A stretch of 8,416 nt of DNA from an uncultured Clostridia bacterium (GTDB lineage Bacteria; Bacillota; Clostridia; RUG12999). Each line of letters begins with the position of its first letter. The first letter of the stretch is position 1. Made by a program: the position numbers and the translations under genes. The notes under the pieces are model-generated. The model did not search any database. It was not told the DNA's origin and saw only the letters and a list, made by a program, of their open reading frames with translations. The stretch is taken from NCBI GenBank assembly GCA_949739095.1, contig CATIYX010000458.1:1-8416 (forward strand). The letters are read 5' to 3'. Of the stretch, positions 6,175 through 8,416 are shown one piece after another.

Positions 6175-6751
6175 AGTAATTTGTGTAACAAACAGAACCA
6201 TGTGCTCCGACTTTTTGCCGCGCATACAGATGCTATCCCAAAACGGAATAGAAATCATTCTGCGGGAAAAGGATTTATCAGAACAGGCATACGAACAGTT
6301 GGCAAAGCAGATAATTGCACTGTGTCCGAATGTTGTACTCCACACCTACATAAACGCAGCAAAACGTCTCGGCGTGAAGAAAATACATCTTCCCATACAC
6401 CTGATGCATGAAAATTTCAAGAAAGATTTTGACACCATAGGTGTGTCAGTACATTCTCTGGAGGAAGCTGCAGCAGCGGAAAAAATGGGCGCACACTATG
6501 TGACCGTCGGTCATATATTTGCGACTGACTGTAAAAAGGGGTTAGTTCCCCGAGGAACGGAATTTTTAAGAGAAATCGTGCATACTATAACAATTCCCGT
6601 GTACGCTATTGGCGGAATATCACCTCAAAACATCGATTTCATACGCAAAGCAGGTGCCGCAGGCGTATGTATTATGTCAGGCTTTATGCGTTGTGAAAAT
6701 GTAGATAAATATTGGGAAGAGATAAATAAAATGATTCATTTTACTACATAG
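6167..6751 (+). CDS. tenI: Thiazole tautomerase TenI (ThiE-like fold)
   Basis: Cytosolic TIM-barrel protein of 194 aa. The stretch SVHSLEEAAAAEKMGAHYVT followed by GHIFATDCKKGLVPRG (94-130) and PVYAIGGI (144-151) is the pattern of Bacillus TenI, which isomerises the ThiG product to the aromatic thiazole carboxylate phosphate; His116 matches its catalytic histidine. True thiamine-phosphate synthases have an Asn-Asp pair and an ADGVHLGQ segment; here the equivalent region reads LHTYINAAKRLGVKKIHLPI (58-77), with neither. Automated pipelines would likely call it ThiE. The ATG at 6167 lies inside the end of thiH (8-base overlap) with only a weak site, GAGTG at 6153-6157, so translation is probably coupled. 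Its place last in a thiazole-only operon fits TenI. The activity itself is inferred. Confidence 0.85.
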   Translation: MFKVICVTNRTMCSDFLPRIQMLSQNGIEIILREKDLSEQAYEQLAKQIIALCPNVVLHTYINAAKRLGVKKIHLPIHLMHENFKKDFDTIGVSVHSLEEAAAAEKMGAHYVTVGHIFATDCKKGLVPRGTEFLREIVHTITIPVYAIGGISPQNIDFIRKAGAAGVCIMSGFMRCENVDKYWEEINKMIHFTT

Positions 6752-6778
6752 GCATAAAAGGGTTGAATCTTATGCCTA
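6749..6778 (+). terminator. Hairpin overlapping the tenI stop codon
   Basis: TAGGCATAA (6749-6757) pairs perfectly with TTATGCCTA (6770-6778) around a 12-base loop. The left arm begins with the tenI stop codon. No U-tract follows (the next bases are mixed), so it may protect the 3' end or assist the stronger terminator just downstream rather than terminate alone. Confidence 0.45.
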
Positions 6779-6790
6779 ATCAAATACAAT

Positions 6791-6851
6791 GATACACTTT
6801 TCAAAATAAGCTCCTGCACATGCAGGAGCTTATTTTGAAAAGTATCTTTAT
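6791..6851. terminator. Bidirectional terminator: 23-bp perfect palindrome
   Basis: Arms at 6796-6818 and 6821-6843 are perfect inverted repeats separated by only two bases, and GAT at 6791-6793 can pair with ATC at 6844-6846 over a small bulge. The inner GC-rich core (AGCTCCTGCA and complement) is followed in both directions by a UUAUUUU-like run, so it can terminate the thi operon from the left and the convergent GH42 gene from the right. Confidence 0.85.
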
Positions 6852-6945
6852 ATCTATCTGACAGACACAAAAAAAATTTTTTCTGTTTAGCAACTATGAA
6901 ACAGATTCAGTAACAACACCTTCTCTATGTTCCTCACACCAATTT

Positions 6946-8416
6946 TTACATTTCTTTTAATACTTTCACACCATAAATATCCAGCGTTATGGTTCCCTCA
7001 ATAATATGTTCCGTTTCAACATCAACATATTTTTTCTCTATTTCAAATTGTGCCACTTTGCCACTATAATTTTCCACAAACAGATACCGTTCACCGCCTC
7101 CTTCGCGTGTGTGCGCTGTTACTCCTTCCGGCAAGTTCGGTAGTACGCATGGAATGTGCAGCTGCTGTAACAATTCCTCATAAAGTGCATCCGTATATTC
7201 TCCCGTATCTCGACATGCAATATAGTATGCCGTTCCTTTGCCGTAGCTGTTTTTGCAGACCGCCGGACGTCCTGCATAAAAATCACTTTGATAGGTCGCC
7301 AGTACCTCTGCCGTAGACGGATGGACAATTTCGCAGTAGTCGCAGACGGCGTATTCTGTCCCGTCCGGCAAAACAAGCGCATTCCGTTCCTCAGGATAGA
7401 GCGTGTCAATTTCTTCTGCCCACAGACCAAATACCTCTTTCAGTTCCTCCGCCGGAAATCCGCCCAGCCAGCACAAATCGTTTTCATCTGCTGTTCCTGT
7501 TAAATAAGTGCATACCAGCGTACCGCCGTCCGCTACATATTGTTTCAAGCGCAAAATATTTTTCTGTTCCATCATATACATCATAGGGGCAATCACCAAA
7601 GAATAAGAACTGATGTCCTGATGAAAATCCAGCACATCCACACTTACACCTCGTTTCCAAAATGGTACATAATGCTTCAATACGGTTTCCACATATTTTT
7701 TATCTGCCTGTTGCAATCCCTGTAAATCGTCCAATGCCCAACGATTTTCCCAGTCATATAGTATTGCAACTTTACTCTCCGGCATGGTACCGACAACACC
7801 GTCCATCTTTTGCAGCAGGCTGCCCAGGTCTGCAACCTCACGAAACACGCGCGTATTCTCATGTCCGCAGTGGTCTACCACCGCGCCATGCAGCTTTTCG
7901 CTGGAACCGCGACTTTTTCGCCATTGAAAATATTGTACAGTATCGCTGCCATGCGCCACCGCCTGTACAGACGACAGCTTGTGCATACCGGGGCGTTTCA
8001 GCTTGTTATATGGCTTCCAGTTCACCAGACTGGGCGTACTTTCCATCATCATAAACGGTTTTTGTAGAAAACTTCGGTTCATGTCATGCAAAAATGCTGT
8101 CTGCACCGCTGTTGTTATGTCACTATTTGGCATATGCCAATCCGGATAATTGTCCCACGAAACCACGTCTACTTCTTTCCGCAGTTTCCAGTAATTCAGC
8201 CCAGGATAAAATCCCATGAAATTGGTCGTCACCGGCACGTCCGGCGTAATCTCTCGCAGCGGCGCAGTTTCATTGTGCATAAAATCCGCTGTCTGGTCTG
8301 TGACAAACCGTTTCCAATCCAAATTTTGTCCGTGCACATATATTTCACCAATCGGCGACGGCGATTCAATCTGTTCCCATGAGGTATAACGATGGCTCCA
8401 AAATGCCGTCCACCAC
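6946..8416 (-). CDS. Beta-galactosidase, glycoside hydrolase family 42 (C-terminal 489 residues)
   Basis: Hydrolyses terminal beta-galactosides, probably in the cytoplasm after oligosaccharide uptake. The reading frame is open to the right edge, so the start is outside the window; full GH42 enzymes are near 650-700 aa. The first visible residues (WWTAFWSHRYTSWEQIESP) and HGQNLDWKRF (28-37) are typical of the family. The expected nucleophile is the Glu in FMMMESTPS (visible residue 125, codon 8041-8043); the Asn-Glu acid/base motif must lie upstream. After the barrel, a glutamine-amidotransferase-like trimerisation domain begins near KVAILYDWENRWAL (about 215) and runs to about 420, followed by a small C-terminal beta domain ending in TLDIYGVKVLKEM. 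The GTG at 8337 is an internal Val codon, not a start. It is convergent with the thi operon and shares the terminator at 6791-6851. The substrate could also be an arabinoside or a galacto-oligosaccharide. Confidence 0.93.
   Translation of the reverse strand, partial: WWTAFWSHRYTSWEQIESPSPIGEIYVHGQNLDWKRFVTDQTADFMHNETAPLREITPDVPVTTNFMGFYPGLNYWKLRKEVDVVSWDNYPDWHMPNSDITTAVQTAFLHDMNRSFLQKPFMMMESTPSLVNWKPYNKLKRPGMHKLSSVQAVAHGSDTVQYFQWRKSRGSSEKLHGAVVDHCGHENTRVFREVADLGSLLQKMDGVVGTMPESKVAILYDWENRWALDDLQGLQQADKKYVETVLKHYVPFWKRGVSVDVLDFHQDISSYSLVIAPMMYMMEQKNILRLKQYVADGGTLVCTYLTGTADENDLCWLGGFPAEELKEVFGLWAEEIDTLYPEERNALVLPDGTEYAVCDYCEIVHPSTAEVLATYQSDFYAGRPAVCKNSYGKGTAYYIACRDTGEYTDALYEELLQQLHIPCVLPNLPEGVTAHTREGGGERYLFVENYSGKVAQFEIEKKYVDVETEHIIEGTITLDIYGVKVLKEM

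Noticed and set aside
5002..6345. Several minus-strand open frames opposite thiH and tenI
   Set aside because: They are antisense shadows of well-supported genes, with cysteine-rich low-complexity translations and no ribosome sites.
6852..6945. Possible extra small gene or element between the terminator and the GH42 stop
   Set aside because: Only A/T runs and unstructured sequence are seen; no reading frame with a ribosome site.
7050..8382. Plus-strand open frames opposite the GH42 gene
   Set aside because: The opposite strand encodes an uninterrupted, clearly recognisable GH42 protein; these frames have no family features.
1..8416. Defence system, CRISPR array or mobile element
   Set aside because: No repeat array, transposase, integrase, or nuclease-like gene is visible on either strand; all sizeable coding regions are metabolic or transport genes.

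Overview
The window reads as chromosomal DNA from a low-to-moderate GC, anaerobic, Gram-positive bacterium, most likely a gut-type Clostridia. The reasons are the Firmicutes-style AAGGAG/GGGAGG ribosome sites, consensus sigma-A promoters, the oxygen-sensitive radical-SAM enzyme ThiH rather than glycine oxidase, the short clostridial type of ThiF, and a GH42 beta-galactosidase. The genus cannot be named from what is visible.

Layout. At the left edge (1-41, minus) is the first 13 codons of a gene whose product starts like a signal peptide or lipoprotein. It has a consensus promoter at 163-191 and a leader of about 110 nt. Next, on the minus strand (390-1673), is an amidohydrolase of the 5'-methylthioadenosine/S-adenosylhomocysteine deaminase family, closed by a strong terminator at 339-380. 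Divergent from it (1892-3163, plus) is a 12-helix major-facilitator transporter of the organophosphate:phosphate antiporter (OPA) type. The two start from back-to-back promoters at 1757-1854.

From 3291 to about 6850 is a self-contained thiazole-synthesis operon, thiS-thiF-thiG-thiH-tenI. It has its own extended -10 promoter, a terminator-like leader hairpin, tight or overlapping gene junctions, and a 23-bp perfect palindrome as the shared terminator with the convergent gene downstream. ThiF activates the C-terminal glycine of ThiS. ThiS then carries sulfur as a thiocarboxylate. ThiH makes dehydroglycine from tyrosine. ThiG condenses these with 1-deoxyxylulose 5-phosphate, and TenI isomerises the thiazole product to the aromatic tautomer. 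The last gene looks like TenI rather than thiamine-phosphate synthase ThiE, so the operon makes only the thiazole half of thiamine. Pyrimidine synthesis and coupling genes are not in this window.

At the right edge (6946-8416, minus) is the C-terminal 489 residues of a GH42 beta-galactosidase, whose start lies beyond the window.

The points most worth a second look are: the thi leader, which is not a TPP riboswitch; the TenI identity of the last gene; the very different codon use of the thi operon (14 of 24 isoleucines in thiF are ATA, against 6 of 47 in the neighbouring transporter); and an Arg-to-Lys change at the second presumed phosphate-binding position of the OPA transporter. I see no mobile element, CRISPR array, tRNA or rRNA.
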